Assembly: GCA_030426085.1 (NCBI GenBank)
Contig: JAUHYW010000010.1
Location: 1 to 64,000 of the forward strand
Length of the DNA: 64,000 nucleotides
Reading direction: 5' to 3'
Source: a bacterium
GTDB lineage: Bacteria > Myxococcota_A > Bradymonadia > UBA7976 > UBA1532
The position numbers and the translations under genes are program-made. Shown here piece by piece: positions 44,853 to 53,000 of this stretch; within the stretch, counting starts at the first letter, position 1, and each line of letters begins with the position of its first letter. The notes under the pieces were generated by a model that was not told the origin of the DNA, did not search any database, and saw nothing but the letters and a program-made list of their open reading frames with translations.

Positions 44853-45581
44853 GTGGAAAACTTCACCTCAGCACGGGATAAACTGCTGACCCTCGGCCTG
44901 GTCGGCCTGGGTCTGGCGCACGAACTCAACTCGCCGCTCACCGCGACGGGGCTCGGGCTCGAGCTGCTCGCCGATCGCTTGCGTCGGCCCGATCCGCCGA
45001 GCCCGGCCGAGGCCGCCGAGGCCGTCGATCGGGTCCTGAGCCGGATCCGTCGGATGGCCGCGCTCGTCGATCGCTTCCGCCAGTTCGCCCGTGGCGAAGG
45101 CGGGCGACCGACCTGGGTCGAGCTGGATGCCGTCGCCGACGGGGTGCACGCCCTGGTGCGGCCGACCCTGGCCGAGCTGACCCACATCGCGCTGGTTCGG
45201 GGCGACCGCCTGCCCGGCGCGACGGTGTACGCCGACCGGCTGCTGCTGGAACAGGCGCTGGCGATCGCGGTGCTGAACGCGGCCGACGCGCTCGGTGATC
45301 GAGAGGGCTGCATCGAGCTGCACGTCGCCCCTCACCGACCCGGCTGGGTCCGGGTCGACGTGGACGACGACGGGCCGGGCTTCGACTCGGTGAACGACTC
45401 GGTGGAGCTGGGCTTCTCCACCAAAGGCGATGACGGCATGGGGGTGGGGCTGGCTTTGGCCAAGGGCATCGTCGAGTCGGCGGGCGGCACTCTGGAGGCG
45501 TCCAACCGTGACGAAGGCGGGGCGCGGCTGCGGACGTGCTTGCCGGTCCGGCCGAGCGCCGCAGGCGGAGCGGCCGACTGA
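44853..45581 (+). CDS. Soluble histidine kinase (HisKA-HATPase only)
   Basis: 242 residues from GTG 44853, with no sensor or membrane segment. The phospho-acceptor is in LGLAHELNSPL near residue 24, almost at the N-terminus. HATPase motifs: VLNAADAL (N box), DDDGPGF (G1) and GFSTKGDDGMGVGLALAKG (F/G2). The minimal form must receive its signal from a partner protein or respond to cytoplasmic state. No response regulator is adjacent, so it is an orphan. TATCCT just before the GTG hints at a short or absent leader. Confidence 0.85.
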   Translation: MENFTSARDKLLTLGLVGLGLAHELNSPLTATGLGLELLADRLRRPDPPSPAEAAEAVDRVLSRIRRMAALVDRFRQFARGEGGRPTWVELDAVADGVHALVRPTLAELTHIALVRGDRLPGATVYADRLLLEQALAIAVLNAADALGDREGCIELHVAPHRPGWVRVDVDDDGPGFDSVNDSVELGFSTKGDDGMGVGLALAKGIVESAGGTLEASNRDEGGARLRTCLPVRPSAAGGAAD

Positions 45582-45701
45582 CGTCGCAGCCAGATGCCGG
45601 AATCGGGCTATGGTGGGTGTGGATTCACGTCCAGCCTACGCGACATGAACATCGCGTGAAGCGAGCTTCGGAGCGGGGTCAGCGGGATCGCGGGCGCGAT
45701 C

Positions 45702-46226
45702 TCAGTCCCCGTCGGACTTGGCGTCCTTGTCTTTGCGGGGCTCGACCGTCGCGGTGACCCCACCCCCTTCGAGCTGGGGGCGGGCGGTCATCGTGCCGAC
45801 ATCGTCGAGCTTCGACACCAGATCGTTGAGCTGGGCCACCCAGCGGTCGGTCACTGCCCGCTCGCGGCCTCGCATCCGTACGACGAACCGCACCCGATCG
45901 CCGCCTTCGAGGAAGCGGCGGGCGTGCCGCAGCTTCGTCGCCAGGTCGTTGGGATCGGTCTTCGGCCGCAGCTTGATGATCTTCGTCTGCATCTGGTGCT
46001 GCTTCTTCTGGCGCTTGCGCTGCTCATACTTGAAGCGGCCGTAATCCATGATGCGGCAGACCGGTGGCCGGGCGTTGGGGGCGACCTCGACGAGATCGAG
46101 CCCCTTGTCCCCGGCGATGCGGCGACCGTCTTCGGGCGTCATCACGCCCAGCATCGTCCCGTCCTCGTCGATGACCATGATCTGCGAAATGCGGATCTGG
46201 TGGTTGATCCTTCTGCGCTCTTCCAA
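45702..46226 (-). CDS. infC: Translation initiation factor IF-3
   Basis: 174 residues. N-domain: RRRINHQIRISQIMVIDEDG and DLVEVAPNARPPVCRIMDYGRFKYEQ; C-domain: KIIKLRPKTDPNDLATKLRHARRFLEGGDRVRFVVRMRGRE. It blocks premature subunit joining and checks initiator tRNA. The start is TTG at 46226, in keeping with the rare start codons that autoregulate infC elsewhere. A charged tail (PRKDKDAKSDGD) is extra. It stands alone: rpmI and rplT, which normally follow, are missing, and thrS is not upstream. It may be a second IF-3 copy. Confidence 0.93.
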   Translation of the reverse strand: MEERRRINHQIRISQIMVIDEDGTMLGVMTPEDGRRIAGDKGLDLVEVAPNARPPVCRIMDYGRFKYEQRKRQKKQHQMQTKIIKLRPKTDPNDLATKLRHARRFLEGGDRVRFVVRMRGRERAVTDRWVAQLNDLVSKLDDVGTMTARPQLEGGGVTATVEPRKDKDAKSDGD

Positions 46227-46500
46227 GGTCTCGCGATTTCCCCCGCGTTGCGGCGCCAGAGTCGCCCCTGCCCGCCGATACCGATGTCACCCGGCCTCGA
46301 GCGGGCCAGCCGGACTTTCATACCCCACCCGCCGGCCGATCACCAGTGTTGCGCGGACATCGGCCGGATTTGCCCCCTCGGGGGCCCATTCTCCGCTCAC
46401 GTCGGGTCACGTCCCAAGCCGACGGGGGCCGCGAATTGCCCCTCCGGGGAGGCATCTGCTAACTGTCGGCGGTGAGTCGACATCCAGAGGAGTGAGGCAC

Positions 46501-48075
46501 ATGCGGGTATGGCGTGGCGGGTTGATGGCCCTGATTCTGGCCGGCTGTACCGGCGGCGGGTCGGATGACCCGGAGGCCGACGCGCTGCTCGACGGGACGC
46601 TGCTCGACAGTGATCGCCCCGACGCGGCGCCGATGCCGGATCTCGGGCCCGATATGGAGCTGGCGCCGGACGTCGGCCCCCCGACCTGTTTCTCGGAGGG
46701 CGGCGCGCTGGTCGAGGCCTCCACCAGCGACCCCTACTTCGGCCTGGAGGCGTTCCGGGCGGACGTCGACCCCGACGGCGATGGGCTGCCCGATCTGCTC
46801 CTGCGGCGGGTGGCGGACGACGGGCTGTACTTCGAACTGGCCGACGGCCTGACCCTCGAGACGTCCGGCGCCTACGGCGCGCTCGCGGCCATCGACGGGC
46901 GCTTCATGCCCGAGGTCTGGCCGCCGGAGGCCCTGCACACGCCGCTGACCGTCGCCGAGGCCGACGAGTGGCTGGTGCACGAGATCCGGGCCGCCGACGA
47001 CCGCCTCGTGCGGGTCGACGCGGCCGATCTGACGGCGACTGAGGTCTACCCGCTCACCACCCACGCGACCCGGGTCCAGACGGTGCGCAGCGCCCGGCCG
47101 ATGGCGCTGGTCGACCGGGACGACGGCGGGTGCACGGCGATCACGCTGGAGCCCGACGGGCCGACGGCCGAGTGGGGCCTGTGCCGGCTGGTGGCCACGC
47201 CGGATGTCAACGGTGACGAGATCCCCGACGTGGTCCGGTTCGGCCGGGCGGGCATCGAGATGTTCGACGGGGTCGGGCTCGAGTCCATCGCCTTCCTGCC
47301 CGACATCGACATCGAGGCGGTGGGCGTCATCCCCGACCCTCCGCTGGACCTGCGGGGCGAGGGGCCCGAGCTGATGAGCGTGGCGATCGAAGACGGCGGC
47401 GCGCTGGTGGCCCGGTACCACGACCCGGTCGATCTGCGGCTGACCGGGGGCCCGGAGACGGTGCGGCCGACAGGCGTCTACACCCGCCTGACCTTCGTCT
47501 ACGACGGCGAGTCGTTGCGCATCGCCGCCGAGCTCGACCGCAACGGCCAGTTCTTCCTGCACCTCATCAGGCCCGGCCGCGAGGTGCGGCGCCTCGGCGA
47601 GTACGGGCCGTTCCAGGTGCTGCGCTGGTCGACGCCGGGCGACATCGACGGTGACGGGCGCCTGGACATCGAGCTGCGCGGGGGGTCGTTTGAGGACGGG
47701 ACGAACACCGACGTGACCTATCTGCGCCTGCGGGACGGGGCCGAGATCTTCGAGATCGACAGCGAGCGCGCGGCGCGCTTCGATCACATCTGGTCGAACA
47801 CGCTGCCGCCCACTGCGGCCGATCTCGACGGCTGCCCGGGGGTCGATCGGGTGCTCCTGCGCAGCGGGCCGCCCCGCGCGGGTGGAGTGCGGGCGACGCG
47901 GGTACACTTCATCGATGAGGACGGCCGCCTGCGCGATCGCAGCGATCCGTACGACGGGCGGGTGCACGCGCTGGGCATCGCCGATCTGGACGGCACCCCC
48001 CCCGCCGAGCTGCTCGAGATCCGCAGCGAGAGCGACACCAGCGCCCGGCTGCGGGTCTACACCCCGATGCCCTGA
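46501..48075 (+). CDS. Lipoprotein with FG-GAP-like calcium repeats
   Basis: 524 residues from ATG 46501 (GAGGAGTGAG upstream). Signal peptide with lipobox LAGC, then an Asp/Pro-rich linker (about 20-60). The main domain has repeated DVDPDGDGLPDLLL, TPDVNGDEIPDVVRF and PGDIDGDGRLDIEL motifs, the calcium-binding loops of FG-GAP/VCBS beta-propellers. It is probably an outer-membrane-anchored surface propeller protein with no visible enzymatic site. It is divergent from infC, with about 270 bp between them. Confidence 0.8.
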   Translation: MRVWRGGLMALILAGCTGGGSDDPEADALLDGTLLDSDRPDAAPMPDLGPDMELAPDVGPPTCFSEGGALVEASTSDPYFGLEAFRADVDPDGDGLPDLLLRRVADDGLYFELADGLTLETSGAYGALAAIDGRFMPEVWPPEALHTPLTVAEADEWLVHEIRAADDRLVRVDAADLTATEVYPLTTHATRVQTVRSARPMALVDRDDGGCTAITLEPDGPTAEWGLCRLVATPDVNGDEIPDVVRFGRAGIEMFDGVGLESIAFLPDIDIEAVGVIPDPPLDLRGEGPELMSVAIEDGGALVARYHDPVDLRLTGGPETVRPTGVYTRLTFVYDGESLRIAAELDRNGQFFLHLIRPGREVRRLGEYGPFQVLRWSTPGDIDGDGRLDIELRGGSFEDGTNTDVTYLRLRDGAEIFEIDSERAARFDHIWSNTLPPTAADLDGCPGVDRVLLRSGPPRAGGVRATRVHFIDEDGRLRDRSDPYDGRVHALGIADLDGTPPAELLEIRSESDTSARLRVYTPMP

Positions 48076-48095
48076 ACACCCGTGGGGATCGTGAT

Positions 48096-48121
48096 GCGAT
48101 CGATCATATCGCGATCGATCA
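48096..48121. repeat. Two 11-bp direct repeats upstream of the PBP gene
   Basis: GCGATCGATCA at 48096-48106 and again at 48111-48121, separated by TATC (period 15). They lie about 110 bp upstream of the transpeptidase start and 25 bp before the CRP-like site. Possible regulator-binding pair. Confidence 0.7.
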
Positions 48122-48145
48122 GGGGCAGATCGACGTCGCCTCGGG

Positions 48146-48161
48146 GGTGACACAGGTCACC
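48146..48161. promoter_or_regulatory. CRP/FNR-type binding site
   Basis: GGTGAC-ACAG-GTCACC is a perfect inverted repeat; its core GTGA-N6-TCAC is the CRP-family pattern. It is centred about 18 bp upstream of the -35 element at 48172, near -53 relative to the predicted start, a position used by CRP-type activators. Confidence 0.55.
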
Positions 48162-48171
48162 GTTATTTTCC

Positions 48172-48200
48172 TTGCAGCGTGGATCACACGGGCCTACATT
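48172..48200 (+). promoter_or_regulatory. Sigma70-type promoter of the PBP gene
   Basis: TTGCAG (48172-48177), 17-bp spacer, TACATT (48195-48200). The predicted start is about 48207, leaving about 25 bases before the GTG at 48232, with GGAG at 48222-48225. Confidence 0.55.
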
Positions 48201-48231
48201 CGCTCCACCCCTCGTTCTCCCGGAGTGGCGC

Positions 48232-49533
48232 GTGTCGCGGAGCGTTCGGCTGATCGGCCCCTGGTTCCTGCTGATCCACCTCGTGGCCCTGCACCTGGTG
48301 CTGACGTGGTTCGAAGGCGACGCCGACGGCGCGCCGCTCGCCGCCGAGCCGGCCTACCTCGCCGAGTTGGAGACCGCCGAGCCGACCGAGGCCCCGGCCG
48401 AGACGCCCGCCGAGGCGACCGATCGCGAAACGATCGTCCCGGTCGAGCGCCCCGGGCCGCTGGATCTCGGCCGGATCTACACCGACGGCGACCGCATGCG
48501 AGCCGACCTCGAGCACGGGTGGGTCGCCGAGCTGACCACCGTGCCCGACCTGCAGAAAGCGGCCACCCGCATCCTGAACCGGGGCAAGGTGCCGTTCGGG
48601 GCCGTGGTGCTGCTCGACGTGACGTCGGGCGAGGTCCTGGCGATGGCCGATCGGTTCGACGCCGAGCACCCCATCGCCCCCGATCTGGATCCGGCTGGCC
48701 CCCCGCACCTCGCGCTGCGGGCCCTGGCCCCGTCGGCGAGCGTCTTCAAGATCGTGACCTCGGCGGCCCTGCTCGAGGTCGGCGTCTCGGGCACCCGGGA
48801 CTACCCGTTCAACCCGGCGAAGCGGCGGGTCTACGAGAAGACGCTGGCCAAGCCGGGCCCCGGGGCGCCGAAGTCCGACATGGGTCAGGCGCTGGCGAGC
48901 AGCAACAACGGCTTCTTCTCGCGCATGGCCGACCGCAAGCTGGCCCGCGAGGATTTGGACCTCATCTCCCGGCGCTTCGCTTTCAACCGGGTGGTGCCCT
49001 TCCCACTGCTGACCGACGCCAGCACGGCCACCGTGCCCCGCAACCGCCTGGAGCGGGCCCGCATGGCGGCCGGCTTCTGGCACACCCGGCTGACACCGCT
49101 GCACGGCGCGCTGATCGCGGCGGCGGTGGCCGGCGACGGCGCTGTGCCGATGCCCCGGCTGGTGCGGCGCCTCGAAGGGCCCGACGGGCGGGTGGTCGAC
49201 GCCCCGGATCGGGGGCCGCTCACCCGGGCCATGAAGCCCGAGACCGCGAAGACCATGCGGAGCATGATGGCCCGCACGATCTCCCACGGGACGGGGCGAC
49301 GGGCGTTCCAGAAGTGGCCCCGCTCGCTGTCGAAGATCAACGTGGCGGGCAAGACCGGGACCCTGGCGATCCGCGAGCCGTACACCGCCTACACCTGGTT
49401 CGTCGGCTTCGCGCCGGCGGACGACCCCCAGGTGGCGATCGCGGTGATGGTGGGCAACGGCGAGCTGTGGTGGCAGCGGGCGATCGACATCGGCCGGGAC
49501 GTGCTGGCCGACTACTTCCGCCGCCAGGGGTGA
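48232..49533 (+). CDS. Penicillin-binding-protein-type D,D-transpeptidase
   Basis: 433 residues from GTG 48232. One N-terminal membrane anchor (about 8-26) and an acidic Pro/Glu-rich linker precede a transpeptidase domain with all three active-site motifs: Ser170-x2-Lys173 (SVFK), Ser224-Asn225-Asn226 and Lys374-Thr375-Gly376. It lacks the glycosyltransferase and pedestal domains of large PBPs, so it is a compact single-domain class. It cross-links peptidoglycan or acts on another D-Ala substrate. No divisome or rod partner is nearby. An upstream CRP-like site suggests condition-dependent expression. Confidence 0.87.
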   Translation: MSRSVRLIGPWFLLIHLVALHLVLTWFEGDADGAPLAAEPAYLAELETAEPTEAPAETPAEATDRETIVPVERPGPLDLGRIYTDGDRMRADLEHGWVAELTTVPDLQKAATRILNRGKVPFGAVVLLDVTSGEVLAMADRFDAEHPIAPDLDPAGPPHLALRALAPSASVFKIVTSAALLEVGVSGTRDYPFNPAKRRVYEKTLAKPGPGAPKSDMGQALASSNNGFFSRMADRKLAREDLDLISRRFAFNRVVPFPLLTDASTATVPRNRLERARMAAGFWHTRLTPLHGALIAAAVAGDGAVPMPRLVRRLEGPDGRVVDAPDRGPLTRAMKPETAKTMRSMMARTISHGTGRRAFQKWPRSLSKINVAGKTGTLAIREPYTAYTWFVGFAPADDPQVAIAVMVGNGELWWQRAIDIGRDVLADYFRRQG

Positions 49534-49560
49534 TCGGACCCGCCGGATAATTCGCAAGTC

Positions 49561-49597
49561 GCTGTTCAAAAAGCAGAAATCGCTCATCCCGAACAGC
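49561..49597. repeat. Spaced inverted repeat after the PBP gene
   Basis: GCTGTTC (49561-49567) and GAACAGC (49591-49597) are exact complements separated by 23 bases, 28 bp after the PBP stop. Could be a weak 3' hairpin or a dyad operator for the next gene. Confidence 0.4.
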
Positions 49598-49655
49598 CGC
49601 GGGAGATTTGCCCGCCCCCAACCCCCTTGATAGAGTGACCGCAGTCCGAAGACGG

Positions 49656-49670
49656 TTCACCGTTGGTGAA
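49656..49670. promoter_or_regulatory. 15-bp palindrome before the rod-like gene
   Basis: TTCACC-GTT-GGTGAA, perfect arms, 29 bp before the ATG at 49699. It may be an operator or an RNA hairpin upstream of the ribosome-binding site (GGGGGGA, 49687-49693). Confidence 0.45.
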
Positions 49671-49698
49671 TATCTCCGGTCGGATCGGGGGGATCGAC

Positions 49699-49998
49699 AT
49701 GACGCCAGCCCTCACCGGCGCCCGCAGCGGGCTCGCGCTCGCCGCGGCCGAAGTGGGCACCGCTGCCCACAACACCGCCAACCTGCTGACCGAAGGTGCC
49801 CCCCGGATACGGGCTTCGGGCGTGGCGCAGCCGACGGGCGGGGTCTCGGTGCAGATCTCGGCCTCGGCCCGCGCCGGCGCCGATCCGGTGGCCGACGTGG
49901 TGAGCCTCGAGCGGGGCGAGCTGTTGTATCGGGCCAACCTCCAGGTCATCGCGGCGGAGGACGAGCGCCTCGGCGCGACGGTCGATCTGCTCGGCTGA
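49699..49998 (+). CDS. Mini flagellar-rod-like protein (FlgC/FlgG-type termini)
   Basis: 99 residues from ATG 49699. The N-terminus (ALTGARSGLALAAAEVGTAAHNTANL) matches the rod-protein start in which AxNxAN motifs follow a helix, and the C-terminus (VVSLERGELLYRANLQVIAAEDERLGATVDLL) matches the rod-type C-terminal helix (normally QRAYEANAKVI). The middle domain of real rod or hook proteins is gone. Such short relatives occur in several Gram-negative genomes away from flagellar loci. No other flagellar gene is in the window. It lies 28 bp before the OmpA fusion gene on the same strand. Confidence 0.7.
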   Translation: MTPALTGARSGLALAAAEVGTAAHNTANLLTEGAPRIRASGVAQPTGGVSVQISASARAGADPVADVVSLERGELLYRANLQVIAAEDERLGATVDLLG

Positions 49999-50026
49999 GC
50001 CATTGCCGGAGGCGCGGCGCGCGTCG

Positions 50027-53000
50027 ATGAGACTCCTCTTCCCAGCCCTGCTCCTCGCCCTGCCGGCCGCCGCTCAGCCGATCTGTCTGGCGGACGACGC
50101 CCGGCTGCCGTTCATCGACGCCGAAGTGCTCGCCTGCGACCCCCCGAGGCTGGTGCTCGTACGCGAGGAGGCGGCCTACGACGCCGAGCTGGGCGAGTGG
50201 CAGCAAGCCATCCTGCTCCGGTTCGCCAACCCCGGCGAAGAGGAGCTGATCGTCAGCGGGGTCGTTGAGCTGGCCGGCGCCGAACTCATCGGCGAGCCGA
50301 GCTATCGAGCGGCCGACTTGCGGCGGGGCGACTTCGAGTGGGCCGTCGCGCCGCTGTCCCACTACGAAGATCCCGGCGACTGCTCAGCGCTGCTCGACCC
50401 GCCGTTGCCCCACCCGACCCGCGGGCTCGAGTTCGGCGATCTGATGCGCTTCGGGCCCGACGGCGTGCGCTTCGAGTTCGCGGCGGCGGCCGATCTGGAC
50501 GACGTCCGGTTCATCGTCGCCTCGCCCGATCCGGCCTCCGCCGGCTCTGTGCGGGTCGAGTTGTTCGACATCCTCACCAGCCCCGACGTGCCGATCCAGG
50601 TCGGCGCGGCCGATGCGAACTGGACGCCCGACGACGGCCTGTACGATGGCCTGCGGGTCACCGCGCGGCTGCGGGAGGTCGATCTGGCCATCCCCCAGGA
50701 CTGCGTCGCGGGCACCAGCGATGGGGGGCTGATCTTCGATCTGGAGGTGCCGGTGGACGCGCCGGCCGATCGGAGCCGGCGGGCGGATCGCAACGGCGAT
50801 CTGGGCCCGGTGGAGGCGCTGGGCGCGCCGTCGGCGCTGCGCTGGCGCCCGAGTGATCTGCTCTCGGCCGATGGGGATGTGCTGCAAGTGGTCGAGCTCG
50901 ACGGGCTGGATCCCGCGCTGTGTGCCGCGGGCGACGTCTCGCTGCCGCTGACCGCCTTGATCGAGCCGGCAGACCTCGTGCCGGACGGCGTCTACGGGGG
51001 CACGATCGAGGTCTGGGAGGACACCGACGGCGACCGCCGCTTCGACGCCAACGAGGCCGGGGACACGGTGCGACTGGCAGTCGTCGTGGGGCCGGATCCG
51101 GGCGAGGACCCCTGCGAGCTGCTGCCCATCGAGCCCGACGCGGGCTTCGACCCGGGTCCGCTGGACGCTGATCGCCCCCCGCCCGACGCCGCGCTGGACG
51201 CCTCGCCGGACGCCGACCTCGACGCGGGCATCGATCCCCCCGACGGCGATCTGCCCGACGCCGGGCTGGATGCCGCCATCGATCTGGACGCGGGGGGCGA
51301 CGCGGCCGCCGACGGTGGGCCTGATGGGGAGGTCGACGGGGATGGGCCGATCCTGCCTCTGCTCGATGGGGCCGTGGACCGCGGGGCGCTGGCCGACGCC
51401 GGACAGGCCGACGGCGCGCCGGATGGAGCCCCAGCGCTGGATGGCGCCGCGGCGGACGTCGAGCTGATGGATGGCGCGATCGACGGGGGCGTGGCGGACG
51501 GCGGCCCTGGGGACGGGGATCCGGGCGACGACGGTCCGGGCGACGAGGGGCCGGGCGACGGGGGGCCGAGCGACGGGGGGCCGGGCGATGGCGGCGCGGG
51601 CGATGGCGGCGTGGGTGACGGCGCACCGCAGGACGGCGCGCCCGGCGACGCCACCAGCCTCGACGCGGACGCCGCGACCGACGCCGATCTGCCGGACACG
51701 TACCCCCCAGCGGACGGAGGAGTCGATGGTGCCCCGACCGACACCGCCGACCTCGACCCCTCTGACGGGGCGCCGACAGACGCGGGCGTGTCGGACGTGG
51801 CCCCGACCCCGGCCGACCCCGGTGATCCCCAGGGCGGCTCTTTGTCCTGCCAGACCACCCCCGGCCGCGGCGGCTCCCCCGCCCTGCTCCTCGTGCTCTT
51901 CGCTCTGCTCGCGTTCCGCCGCCGGCTCCTGCTCCCGGCCCTGCTGATCGCCTTCGCCGCGCCGGCCGATGCCCAGGTCGACGTGCGCCGGTTCACCCCG
52001 ACCCCCGCCTTCTCGCCCTACCTGAACCTGGACGGCGCCGAGACCCTCGGCCCGGGCCGCGTCGGCGCCCGGGTCATCTCGGTCATCGAGCAGCGCCCGC
52101 TGGTCTTCGCCCGGGACGGCGAGCGCACCGTCGACATCATCAGCATCCGTCTCGGCCTCGACACCGCGGTGGCGGTCGGCGTGACCGACTGGCTCGACGT
52201 GGGCGCCAACCTGCCCCTCGTGCTGTTGCAGGACGGCCGGACCATCGCCGGCGGCACGCTGGATGGCTTCGCCCTCGCCGATCCGTCGCTGGCGGCCAAG
52301 GTGCGGTTCCTCTCGCCCACCGAGGGCGTCGGTCTGGCGCTGCGGCTGGGCGGCAGCGCGCCGATGGGTGATCCCGACGCGCTCGCCGGGGAGCCGGGGC
52401 CCACCGGCACCGCCATGCTCGCGCTCGAGCTCCCCGTCTCGAGCCGCTTCGACATCGCGCTCGACGTGGGCTATCGGCTGCGCGAGGCGACCCGGCTGGG
52501 CGACGTCGAGGTGGGTGACGAGCTGCTCTTCGGGCTCGGGGCGAGCTGGCGGGTGACCCCGGCCTTCGCCCTGGCCGCCGAGTTCACCGGCGCGACCGGC
52601 GCAGCGGATCCGTTCGGCGTCGACCAGCAGACGCCCGGGGAGCTGGACGCGCTGGCCCGGGTCGAGGTCGTGGACGAGCTGGCGGCTGTCGTGGGCGTCG
52701 GCGCCGGGCTGCTGCCGGGGTACGGATCGCCGATGTATCGGGCCTTCGTGGGCCTGCAATACGCGCCGCGCAACCACGACTTCGATGGGGACGGGCTGGC
52801 CGATGGGCGTGATCGCTGCGTCGAGACGGCGGGGGTCCCGGTCGAGCAGGGCTGCCCGGCGCCCGCGCGGGTGGCGGCCGCGGTCGAAGAGAAGCCGGTG
52901 AGCCGCGACCAGGACGGCGACGGGCTGCTCGACGCGCTCGATCAGTGCCCGTTCCTGCCCGAAGATCGAGACGGCTTCCGCGACGACGACGGCTGCCCCG

